A DNA stretch of 64,000 nt from Limnomonas spitsbergensis (lineage: Eukaryota > Chlorophyta > Chlorophyceae > Chlamydomonadales), in assembly GCA_037349105.1 (NCBI GenBank), contig JAYJMM010000037.1, forward strand, positions 1 through 64,000. Direction: 5' to 3'. Of the stretch, positions 46,201 through 58,200 are shown one piece after another (position 1 is the first letter of the stretch; every line of letters begins with the position of its first letter). The notes under the pieces are model-generated. The model saw only the letters and a program-made list of their open reading frames with translations, ran no database searches and had not been told where the DNA came from. A program made the translations under genes and the position numbers.

Positions 46201-49200
46201 CCTTAGGGACTGAGGTGGGCCGGACACTCCTAGCCGATGTTGGCCTGGGCGCCCCGACACACTTATTCCGCAGCTCAGCCAGCAGCGAGCTGAGCTGTCC
46301 CCCTCTCATCCCGGCAATCTTGGCAGTCGGGTCCAGAAGCTGCAGCGGAGAAGCCTGCTGTGAGGGGCTGTCCCCCAGGTGTGACGGCCGCGGCCCCACC
46401 GGCCCAAGCAGGTCTTCAGGAAAAGGGTGCGCCGAAGCGATGACACTGCTGGTCCTGGAACTGGCAACAGCAAGGCGTGCCGCCGTGGGAGGCTGCAAGG
46501 GTGAGGCGCTGACCCTCCGCTTGACCCGGGCGGCCTTCATCCATCCCGCCTTGCCCAGCCTCAGCTGCAGGTTGTGGTGCACACGGGCCGCTTCCTCCTC
46601 CTCCTGCCGCCCTAATGGGGCCTGACGTTGCTGGCTGGTGGGCAGTGTCGAGGATTCGGCCCTGCCCCCGTGCGCCCTGTCGAGTGCAGCCTCAATGTTG
46701 GTCCAGGCATCGGTGGCACGGCGAGGCAGGCCCAGTGGGAGGGGCACTGAGTATCCCCGCTGTATAGTATTGGACCGCTGAAGGGGCTTGGCTCGCTGGT
46801 GACCCCAACGCAAATCATCAGATTGCGGGGCCACGTCGGCAAGGGGCAAAGGAGCTCCCGTCGCCGGTGCGTCCATGCCCACCGGCAGAACGCGGCGCCC
46901 AGCACTAGGCATCCTCAACAGGGTGCGTGCGCCGGAGTCCGTTTGAGCGCGGCCCACGCTGCTCATCCTGGCTAGGAAGCGTGCACCAGCCAGGGCAGGC
47001 ATCGCCACAGGAGAGTCCGAGTCTGTGGTCGCACGACCTGTGCTGACGATCCTGCCAATGCTCGGGCTGTGGGCGAGGGGACTGGCCATGAAGGGGGCCG
47101 GGATCCCAGTGCTTTCTGACCGCTGGCCCAGACCTGATCCAAGGAGGCCCACACCGCCTAATGGCGTTGATGGGTTGCTGAGGGGAGTGGAGCCGGAGTT
47201 GGCGTTGTGACCTGAGAACGTGAGAGATCGTCGGACAGAAATCTGCTTCGCCAGCTTGGTAGTCGGGGACCCGTCCGTCGTTCCACGCTTCACTGACATG
47301 CGGCCAAAGCTCGTGAGCCGGGCAAAGACCGAGGCTGGCTTGACGGGGGCCTCCAGCTGCCCGCCGTGAACTGGGTTCCCATGCTTGTCGAAGGCGGGGA
47401 TCCAAAGGTCACCCGAAGAGGTCGACATGCCCGGCTCTGTGGCACTGCGGTTGTTGGCACTGGGGCTCTGCAAGTCGGCAAAAGGAGAGTTGTTGACACG
47501 TGGGCTCTATTCCTTGAAAAACAGAAAGATGGGGCAGTGATGTAGTCCCCCCCCCCCCCCCATGCCCCTCCCGCCACCGTGCTGGATGCTTACCGAATGG
47601 ACTGCACTCTGAATTGCCAGGCGCCTCTGCATAAGCCTCTGAGCAGCGGTGTTCATCGGAGCCTTCTGAATGTCTTCCTTGGCAATGGCGGTGACGGCCT
47701 TGATGGCCGCTTGGTTGGCCAGGCGCGTCAGGCGCTGAACCACACCCTCGCCTTGCGTTATCTCAAGCACCTGGGCAGTACAACGCAATACGGCATTTCA
47801 ACCTTGGTCAGTCCAGTACCACCAAGGCAATACAACCTTGGTCAGTCCAGTACCACCGAGGCAATACAACCTTGGTCAGTCCAGTACCACCGAGGCAATA
47901 CAACCTTGGTCAGTCCAGTACCACCGAGGCAATACAACCTTGGTCAGTCCAGTACCACCGAGGCAATACAACCTTGGTCAGTCCAGTACCACCAAGGCAA
48001 TACAACCTTGGTCAGTCCAGTACCACCGAGGCAATACAACCTTGGTCAGTCCAGTACCACCGAGGCAATACAACCTTGGTCAGTCCAGTACCACCGAGGC
48101 AATACAACCTTAGTCAGTCCAGTACCACCGAGGCAATACAACCTTGGTCAGTCCAGTACCACCGAGGCAATACACCCTTGGTCAGTCCAGTACCACCGAG
48201 GCAATACACCCTTGGTCAGTCCAGTACCACCGAGGCAATTCACCCTTGGTCAGTCCAGTACCACCGAGGCAATACAACCTTGGTCAGTCCAGTACCACCG
48301 AGGCAATACAACCTTGGTCAGTCCATTACCACCAAGGCAATACAACCTTGCTCAGTCCAGTACCACCGAGGCAATACAACCTTGGTCAGTCCAGTACCAC
48401 CGAGGCAATACAACCTTGGTCAGTCCAGTACCACCAAGGCAATACACCCTTGATCAGTCCAGTACCACCGAGGCAATACAACCTTGGTCAGTCCAGTACC
48501 ACCGAGGCAATACAACCTTGGTCAGTCCAGTACCACCGAGGCAATACAACCTTGGTCAGTCCAGTACCACCGAGGCAATACACCCTTGATCAGTCCATGA
48601 CCGCCGAGGCAATACACCCTTGATCTGTCCAGTGCAGCAGTATGATTTAGATGACGTGCCTTTCACAGTTTATGGTTGATATACAGAGAACGACATGGAC
48701 ATGTGCCCTCCCTGAGCCACCCGCCACCCACCCTATCCAGGACAGTGTCAATGTGCCGGTTGGAGGCCTCCTTCTTGAACCACTGTTGGTACTTGACACG
48801 AATGAGGCCGTCCAAATCCTGTGAAGGGCAAAGGGGGGGAGTGAGAATGGGGCAGTGACAAGGTGGGGAGTGATGGCCGGGGTGGGAGGTGCAGGAAACA
48901 TCAACGCACTGAATCATGATTGGACTCCAACATGTTGGGAGGGATTCAGACATTGTATATACTATACCGTATGCTACATAGGCTATTCACACGACCGCCT
49001 GACCGCCCTACTACCATCCACCTGACCGCCCTACTGCCATCCACCTGACCGCCCTACTACCATCCACCTGATCGCCCTACTACCATCCACCTGACCGCCC
49101 TACTACCATCCACCTCACCACCCTACTACCATCCACCTGACCGCCCTACTACCATCCACCTGACCGCCCTACTACCATCCACCTGACCGCCCTACTACCA

Positions 49201-52200
49201 TCCACCTGACCGCCCTACTACCATCCGCCTGACCGCCCTACTACCATCCACCTGACCGCCCTACTACCTTCCACCTGACCGCCCTACTACCATCCACCTG
49301 ACCGCCCTACTACCATCCACCTGACCGCCCTACTACCATCCACCTGACCGCCCTACTACCATCCACCTGACCGCCCTACTACCATCCACCTGACCGCCCT
49401 ACTACCATCCACCTGACCGCCCTACTACCATCCACCTGACCGCCCTACTACCATCCACCTGACCGCCCTACTACCATCCACCTGACCGCCCTACTACCAT
49501 CCACCTGACCGCCCTACTACCATCCACCTGACCGCCCTACTACCATCCACCTGACCGCCCTACTACCATCCACCTGACCGCCCTACTACCATCCACCTGA
49601 CCGCCCTACTACCATCCACCTGACCGCCCTACTACCATCCACCTGACCGCCCTACTACCAACCACCTGACCGCCCTACTACCATCCACCTGACCGCCCTA
49701 CTACCATCCACCAGACCGCCATACTACCATCCACCTGACCGCCCTACTACCATCCACCTGACCGCCCTACTACCATCCGCCTGACCGCCCTACTACCTTC
49801 CGCCTGACCGCCCTACTACCATCCGCTTGACCGCCCTACTACCATCCACCTGACAGCCCTACTACCTTCCACCTGACTGCCCTACTACCATCCACCTGAC
49901 CGCCCTACTACCATCCACCTGACCGCACTACTACCATCCATCTGACCGCCCTACTACCATCCACCTGACCGCCCTACTACCATCCGCTTGACAGCCCTAC
50001 TACCATCCACCTGACCGCCCTACTACCATCCACCTGCCCGCCCTACTACCATCCGCCTGACCGCCCTACTACCATCCGCCTGACTGCCCTACTACCATCC
50101 ACCTGACCGCCCTACTACCTTCCACCTGACCGCCCTACTACCATCCACCTGACCGCCCTACTACCATCCACCTGACCGCCCTACTACCATCCACCTGACC
50201 GCCCTACTACCATCCACCTGACCGCCCTACTACCAATCACCTGACCGCCCTACTACCATCCACCTGACCGCCCTACTACCATCCACCTGACCGCCCTACT
50301 ACCATCCACCTGACCGCCCTACTACCATCCACCTGACCGCCCTACTACCATCCGCCTGACCGCCCTACTACCTTCCGCCTGACCGCCCTACTTCCATCCG
50401 CTTGACCGCCCTACTACCATCCACCTGACCGCCCTACTACCTTCCACCTGACCGCCCTACTACCATCCACCTGACCGCCCTACTACCATCCACCTGACTG
50501 CACTACTACCATCCATCTGACCGCCCTACTACCATCCACCTGACCGCCCTACTACCATCCACCTGACCGCCCTACTACCATCCACCTGACCGCCCTACTA
50601 CCATGCACCTGACCGCCCTACTACCATCCACCTGACCGCCCTACTACCATCCACCTGACCGCCCTACTACCATCCACCTGACCGCCCTACTACCATCCAC
50701 CTGACCGCCCTACTACCATCCACCTGACCGCCCTACTACCATCCACCTGACCGCCCTACTACCATCCACCTGACCGCCCTACTACCATCCACCTGACCGC
50801 CCTACTACCATCCGCCTGACCGACCTACTACCATCCACCTGACCGCCCTACTACCATCCACCTGACCGCCCTACTACCATCCACCTGACCGCCCTACTAC
50901 CATCCACCTGACCGCCCTACTACCATCCATTTGACCGCCCTACTACCATCCACCTGACCGCCCTACTACCATCCACTTGACCGCCCTACTACCATCCACC
51001 TGACCGCCCTACTACCATCCACCTGACCGCCCTACTACCATCCACCAGACCGCCCTACTACCATCCACCTGACCGCCCTACTACCATCCACCTGACCGCC
51101 CTACTACCATCCATCTGACCGCCCTACTACCATCCACTTGACCGCCCTACTACCATCCGCCTGACCGCCCTACTACCATCCACCTGACCGCCCTACTACC
51201 ATCCACCTGACCACCCTACTACCATCCACCTGACCGCCCTACTACCATCCACCTGACCGCCCTACTACCATCCACCTGACCGCCCTACTACCATCCACCT
51301 GACCGCCCTACTACCATCCACCTGACCGCCCTACTACCATCCACCTGACCGCCCTACTACCATCCGCCTGACCGACCTACTACCATCCACCTGACCGCCC
51401 TACTACCATCCACCTGACCGCCCTACTACCATCCACCTGACCGCCCTACTACCATCCACCTGACCGCCCTACTACCATCCATTTGACCGCCCTACTACCA
51501 TCCACCTGACCGCCCTACTACCATCCACCTGACCGCCCTACTACCATCCGCCTGACCGCCCTACTACCATCCACCTGACCGCCCTACTACCATCCACCAG
51601 ACCGCCCTACTACCATCCACCTGACCGCCCTACTACCATCCACCTGACCGCCCTACTACCATCCACCTGACCGCCCTACTACCATCCGCCTGACCGCCCT
51701 ACTACCATCCACCTGACCGCCCTACTACCATCCACCTGACCGCCCTACTACCATCCACCTGACCGCCCTACTACCATCCACCAGACCGCCCTACTACCAT
51801 CCACCTGACCGCCCTACTACCATCCACCTGACCGCCCTACTACCATCCATCTGACCGCCCTACTACCATCCACTTGACCGCCCTACTACCATCCACCTGA
51901 CCGCCCTACTACCATCCACCTGACCGCCCTACTACCATCCACCTGACCGCCCTACTACCATCCGCCAGACCGCCCTACTACCATCCACCTGACTTCCTAC
52001 GTATGTACTCTGTCGTGCCCTGATGCAATCTGCTACAACTGTATGTGCTACACCTGCATTCTCCTACAATAAGTGACCCGGCACTCACGTCCGGCACTCC
52101 CGGCCAGTGCTTGGCATAGGAGTTCAGGCTGACATAAGCAATGATGATGTAGGCGACCAGGAACGAGCGCAGCACAAACAGCAGCAGGATGCTGGAGAGT

Positions 52201-55200
52201 GCGTAGAAGAGGCCTGCCAAGAAGTACTCCATGGCGGTGAAGCGCACTGCCGGGTCGATGATGCGCAAGAAGATCAACGAGTCATCTCCGAGGACCAAGT
52301 ACTTCATCATAGCATACATGGCTTCCTCTAGGTTGCGCACAGCTATGAGCCTATGAGGGGGGAACAGGCAAGGGAGGGTCGGCTTGGGTATGAATGCACG
52401 TGATCAATGAAACAGGGAGGGGAGGCAGGGGCAACATTGATAGGGAGCAGGGGGCAGGGGAGCAGGGGGCAGAAGGAGCAGGGGGCAGAAGGAGCAGGGG
52501 GCAGAGGGCAGGGGAGCAGAAGGAGCAGGGAGCAGAGGGCAGGGGGCGGGGAGCAGGGGATAGGGAGCAGGGGTAGGGAGCAGGGAGCAGAGGGCAGGGA
52601 GCAGGGGGCAGGGGGCAGGGAGCAGGGAGTAGGGGGCAGGGGGCAGGGGGCAGGGAGCAGGGAGTGGGGGGCAGGGGGCAGGGAGCAGGGAGCAGGGAGT
52701 AGGGTGCAGCGGGCAGGGAGCAGGGAGTAGGGAGTAGGGGGCAGGGGGCAGGGGGCAGGGAGCAGGGAGCAGAGGGCAGGGGGCAGGGGGCAGGGGGCAG
52801 GGAGCAGGGAGTAGGGGGCATGGGGCAGGGAGCAGGGAGCAGGGAGTAGTGGGCAGGGGGGAGGGAGCAGGGAGTAGGAGGCATGGGGCAGGGGGCAGGG
52901 GGCAGGGAGCAGGGAGCAGGGAGTAGGGGGCAGGGGGCAGGGGGGAGGGAGCAGGGAGTAGGAGGCATGGGGCATGGGGTAGGGAGCAGGGAGCAGGGAG
53001 TACGGGGCAGGGGGCAGGGGGCAGGGGGCAGGGAGCAGGGAGCAGGGAGCAGGGAGTAGGAAGTAGGGGGCAGGGGGCAGGGAGCAGGGAGTAGGGAGCA
53101 GGGAGTAGGAAGTAGGGGGCAGGGAGCAGGGAGCAAGGAGTAGGGAGTAGGGAGCATAGGCGGCTTAACCAGGATATAAAAGTACCTCATACATATCTAC
53201 CCTACGCTTCATCAGCGCCTCATGCTGCTCTTACCTGTATCCAAACAAAGTGTTGCAATACATCGCGAACATGAAGCAGACGACGCACCAGATGAAGGCC
53301 CAATGGGCAAGGTCGGGGAGCACGTGCACCTGGACAACATGGGAGCAGGGGGCAGGGGGTGAGGTCCAACACACAAATCAAAAGATCAGGGACACCTCAG
53401 GCAGCATTGCTGGATCTTTTCTGGTTGCAATCCTTGCACAGGGATATCCTGCCACTTTTGGGATGTCAGGTCAACTGTGTTAGGGGGGCTCTGTCTCTTC
53501 CTGACCTCTTTCCTTCTATTGTGATGTGCAATTTTTTCCCTTTCACGGCTGGAGGACCTTCCTCCTGGACAGATGGAAACCTTGGATATCCCCCCTCCCC
53601 CCAAAGATGGACAGGACCTCCTGGACCTCCTGGTGGAAACCCTAAATATCCCCTCTGCCCCCCACAATTGACAGGACCTCCTGGACAGGTGGAAACCCTG
53701 AATATCCCCTCTGCCCCCAAATATCGAATGCTGCCGACTCACCAATGTGCCCCCGATGACTGAGAGCCTCTTCTGGAAGCTGAGGTACATGATCAGGCGC
53801 ACCATCAGCCCCACCAACACAAGCGCCTGGAACAAGTAGTACATGGTGTATATGTTGTACATCTCGTGCATGAGGAACATCATGGCTGCCATGCCCTGCA
53901 TGCCAGACAGGTCCTCTGCAGCCTGCCAGCGCTCAGCCCAGCCGGGTAAAGGAACGAGAGAAGCGTTGGCGGTCGTGCCGTTGGGAAATGCCATTGTGCG
54001 TGTGGGGAGCATGAAGCGGGCGCGGGCAAAAGCATCCGCATCATAGACCGGGTACCTGCCCAGGAGGAATCCAGTGCAAGAGGGGTGGAACAGTCAGTGT
54101 GGAATCAAGCCATCTCATGCGGGTGTCAGATGTAGTTGTTGCGCAAGAGTGAGCAGCATCAGCAACGTGTCAGAGCAGAAAACAGGGAGCTGGGCCATAT
54201 CGCAGTGTTTATTCCAGGATTCGTTCAGCTACAACAGAGCTATGCTTTAGCTACAATTCAACTGTAACCAAGGTGGCACAATACAACACTGGTTGGCGCA
54301 CGAAATGAAGATTGTGCGTACCTCGTGGCGAAGGCGTCGTCATGCACCAACTCTGTGGCATAAACAAACCAGGTGGCCACCGCGCCGAGCATGAGGCTGC
54401 TCAGAACCACCTCGTAAATCAGCCAGAAGGTAGACATGTGGGACTCGTACTTCGTCCTGCGGACCTCGCGGCCTCGTCTGCGGGGGACAACACGGGAATC
54501 GCGTTAAGCATTATTCTCGCAGCTCGCAATTCCGGCTGGAGACGAGGCATCAAGGATGTGGATGTTATCAATCAAAGGGCAGGCAAAGCACCTTGGGGTG
54601 CTTCCTGTTCCTGCTCGCCTTTCTCAGCTGCAGACAAGGGCCACATGCGCACCCGGGCTTAATTTTTGTGCGTCTCAGATTTTCTAGGGTTGGGCGGCCG
54701 GCCTCACACCCTGTTTAGTCCTAGGAAATATGGGTGGAGCTGAGCCTTTGACAGCGGAACATAAAAAGGGGATTCAAATTTCCTGCCACCTTAGCACACT
54801 CACGATAGCTCGTCTTGCTCCTTCCAGTCCACATCCTTCTGGATGTCATCATGATTGCGGACAAGCTGCTCACCCCTCTGGCGCTGCCTTGCCTCGTCCA
54901 CCTAAACCAGGGTTCCACATTCAAGATCCAGGTTCCAGGATTTTAGATCACACCGCAAGCCAAGACAGCACGAAAAGCAAACAGAGTTGGTCTATATCTA
55001 GATCTAGATCTTGCCTCCGAGTTTGATTCAACCCTCTCGCACGACTTCCTCATCTTGGCTGCTGGACATGTCACAAGATATTTTAGCGCCAGTGTCTACC
55101 GCCTTTTGCATTCCATCACCTCCATCCTGCCCCTCCATTGTTTGATCCCGCACCTCAGCAGCCAGCAGTTTGTCGTCATTGTCAGAGTTCTGACTGTCGT

Positions 55201-58200
55201 CCGAATCGTTGCTGCTGTCATTGTCGGCACCCTCGGCGACGGGGCCAGCATCCCTGCTGCGCATGCTGGGCGAGTCCAAGATTGGTGGGCAGGCCTGCCT
55301 TGGGCTGAAAGAAACGCGCCTGGCAAGGAGTGGCGAGTCGCCTTGGCTGATCGCAGCATCAGGCTGGATTTCGCTGTCCTTGCCTCCCCTCTGCAGCACC
55401 TCCGGCTCAAGGCCCTGGTGCACACTGCTCCAGTGATCAGAGGATCCCTCAGCACCTCGTGTCTCCACCTGCAAGTGTGGGAGCAGGAACAAACACACTC
55501 AGGCGGGTTTGCTCATCCCTTGGTCCATGACAGCGGCCTACCCGCATCAAGACCCCCTGACATGCTAGCAGTCGCTGCACCCCCTCAGGTCCAACTCCCT
55601 GACCTGCATTTTCAATCAACCGCGCTAGCACAGTAAAAAACCAGACAGCCGGGCCGAGCTGTGGACCCAACACCGCTCACCTCTCTGGACTCAACGATCG
55701 CCACCGGATTGGACACCAAGTTAAGTGGCATAGGCGCGACAGGCTGGCGTCGACTCATGCTGCCCACCCCATTGAAGGAGCTCTTGTAGCGTCCAGAGAC
55801 AAATGCGGTCGACAGGTGGGAGTGCACCGGGACCAGGGCCTCGCTGCTCGACTCCGTTTTGTATCTGCGTGACTGGATCGATTTAAGCGTAGGTTTTGTC
55901 CGCCACTTGACGAGTTTGTGCTGTGTCACGAGAGGCAGGGCAGAGCATACACGTGAGAGTAAAGAAGGTGGACAGAGGAGGCCAAGTCGGTGGATTGCGG
56001 GAGGACAGCATTCTGGATCATGGGAATAAAGTGAAGAACAAGAGGGGGGGGGGGGCGGGGGGGGGCAGAAATAATAACTACTGGTTACACCCCATAATTC
56101 AAAGTTGTAGAGGTTGACGAGAACATTCCCAATCACATATGAACCAGCTCCTCCAACTCTCAAAAGTGCCCATATCATGTTCCTCCACGCACCTTCATGC
56201 GGAACGACTCCACAATGTCCATGCCAGTCATCACCATATATAGGCCCACGATGAGGAGGAGGAAGATGTCCGGCAGCATTTGGCGCAGCTGCCAATTGGC
56301 TGGCTCCTTGTCGTACTCCACAGCGGGAAGGGCCTGTGAGATGCAGGCGTATGAAAGCGGTCAGATTGGGCAACAGCAGGAAAATAGGAAAGGAAAGTAA
56401 GGAAAGGTACACAAGCACTTAAACCTCCCATACTTCAAAACTGATCCTAAGTGCTCGTTACCCAAAGCTTGAACTCTAGCTTCCACCCAGCTTTCCAGAG
56501 GGATGAGCATCTATGTCATCTCCCAGTTCAGGCCTTTATGCTGTAAGTGCTTACGCAATCATGCAGTCGCTCTCACCTCTAGCAACGAAGCCCTCCCTCC
56601 AAACCCTAAACCCTACCTCCAAACCCTGAACCCTAAGCCTCACTCCCAAACCCTAAACCCTAAGCCCTATACCCTAAGCCCGACCTCCAAACCCTATCAA
56701 AACTCTCTGCCTTCAGCCGCAACAGCGTCTTGATCCCGCACCCTCCTCCCACCATGAAGTTGATTTCCATCTTGATGTTGCCGCTGTCTTTCCATACAAG
56801 GTCGGCCTTCACATATCCAAACACCTTGGCAGTGGGGTTGTATGACGCAGCCTGCATTCATTATGCACATAGGGGGAGAGATCCGCTCCGCTCAGGTCAG
56901 AGACAGGGGGGGACAGCTGTAAAAGAGATTGCAAAACCATTCAGTAAATCGGGTGTCAACTTGGTGCATGGCATTCATCCTGTCAACTACTGAAGCGACC
57001 GACACAAATATCAAAACGACCGCCCCTGAACCTAGTGTGGCGACACAGTTGGGTTATCCTCATTGCAGCACTACGTTATGTCGGCTCTGCTCCCCGTCCT
57101 TGCTTACTGCCCCCCACTGGACCTCCTTTGCCTGCTGCTCCAGCTTTCCCCCCCCTCTCCTTGTCCGCCCACCCAGCCTCCCACCTGCAGAGTCATCGTT
57201 TTTGTGAGCTCTTTGGCAAGGAGCCCCCCGTCTTTGAGGTAGATGAGCTGCTGCATCATGCGCTGCTCACTGATGTGCGTATCAAAGAGGACGGGGTAAC
57301 CATCCGGGTAGTCTGTTCGAGAAAGGCAGGGGGAGAGGCAGGTCGGCTGGGGTTAGGAACATAGGGCCAGCCAGCCTGGTAGCTGTCAAGGGGGCAGCTG
57401 TAGACCCCCGTCTACGGATGTCGATTCAAGATCAGGTCCGTGCGCATTGCTTGGGTTTGAGACTTCTGCTCCCTTCAAGTTCAAATTCAAATTTGGAGGG
57501 GACAGTCAGCGTCTTGCTTTAAGTCCTCTTCAAACACTCCGTCCCGGCATTTTTTTTCCGGCACTTCGTCCGGCAATCATCTCCCATCACTCTTCCGGCA
57601 ACACTGTTTGGAACATTTCCCACCCTTCCACCCCAATCCCCGGGCACCCATTCCATGCTCCCCTCCCCTATGTGATTCACATACTTGGCAGCGGATGATG
57701 GAAGAAGCCAAACGGCGCTCCGGTGGTGCGGCTGACCTCCGTGGAGTTGATGCTGACGTTATAAAAGTCCATCGGGTTCAGATTCGGGTTGTAGATGTTC
57801 GATTGCCTGAGGAAGGGAACACACAGGAGGCAGGCAGAAGGGGTTGAAGGAAGAAAAAGGTCATCTTTAAGGGATGACAGGCAGGCAAGAATGTTAGACA
57901 CAGCATGGCAGGCAGATGCATGTCGTGTCGGTCACGTGCCGGTCAAGGGGGATACCATGGAATGGGCCTGCTGTCTACACTGACCAGCCGCATTGCTTCA
58001 TTTTTCTCTCCTCACCTGTTGAAGACCGGGTCGTTGCCAATGCCTCCGAGGTCAGCGTTTGTCATCACGCGCAAGGTGTCATTTGTGCAAGATGCCACCA
58101 GGTTGCGGAATGACGAGGTGCTGCACAAGGGTGCGCTCGCCACCTCACCAAACACCTGGGGTTCCTCAGCCCGCTGTTTCCATGTGGTGTGCAGGAACAG

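Larger units (their letters stand above)
43274..48818 (-). other. Polycystin C-terminal cytosolic tail
   Basis: Six exons after S6 add about 957 residues, far more than the roughly 300 of animal PKD2. Order: a helical linker (RVKYQQWFKKEASNRHIDTV), a basic helix (QRLTRLANQAAIKAVTAIAK), a 455-codon exon (46140-47506) with Arg/Ser-rich repeats (RLTSFGRMS, SPSIGRIVSTGRATTD, ARMSSVGRAQTD, RMPSAGRR), a Pro-rich exon (45575-45869), a short helical exon (44599-44718), and a final 274-residue exon with four F-x-[LV]-[DE]-x-x-RP motifs. No EF-hand is evident. The RxxS context suggests phosphorylation sites; that is inference. Confidence 0.85.
52089..56333 (-). other. Polycystin transmembrane core S2-S6
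   Basis: S2 is in 56193-56333 (DIFLLLIVGLYMVMTGMDIV). A roughly 270-residue cytosolic linker follows (exons 55681-55920, 55043-55468, 54804-54901). S3 is in 54322-54477 (FWLIYEVVLSSLMLGAVATW). S4 and its linker are in 53743-54055 (LVLVGLMVRLIMYLSFQKRL then SVIGGTL), matching the R..YL.F..RL..L..TL text of polycystins. S5 is in 53235-53329 (WAFIWCVVCFMFAMYCNTLF). The pore and S6 are in 52089-52350: AMYAMMKYLVLGDDS is in the filter position, and ALSSILLLFVLRSFLVAYII is S6. All borders are in phase. Confidence 0.9.

Noticed and set aside
52343..53190. Pro/Leu/Cys-rich minus-strand frames over the heptamer array
   Set aside because: The array lies inside a polycystin intron between the S5 and pore exons, which join in phase without it.
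56580..56697. A true chromosome end
   Set aside because: The telomere-like words are degenerate, only about 120 bp, and both sides belong to the same gene.
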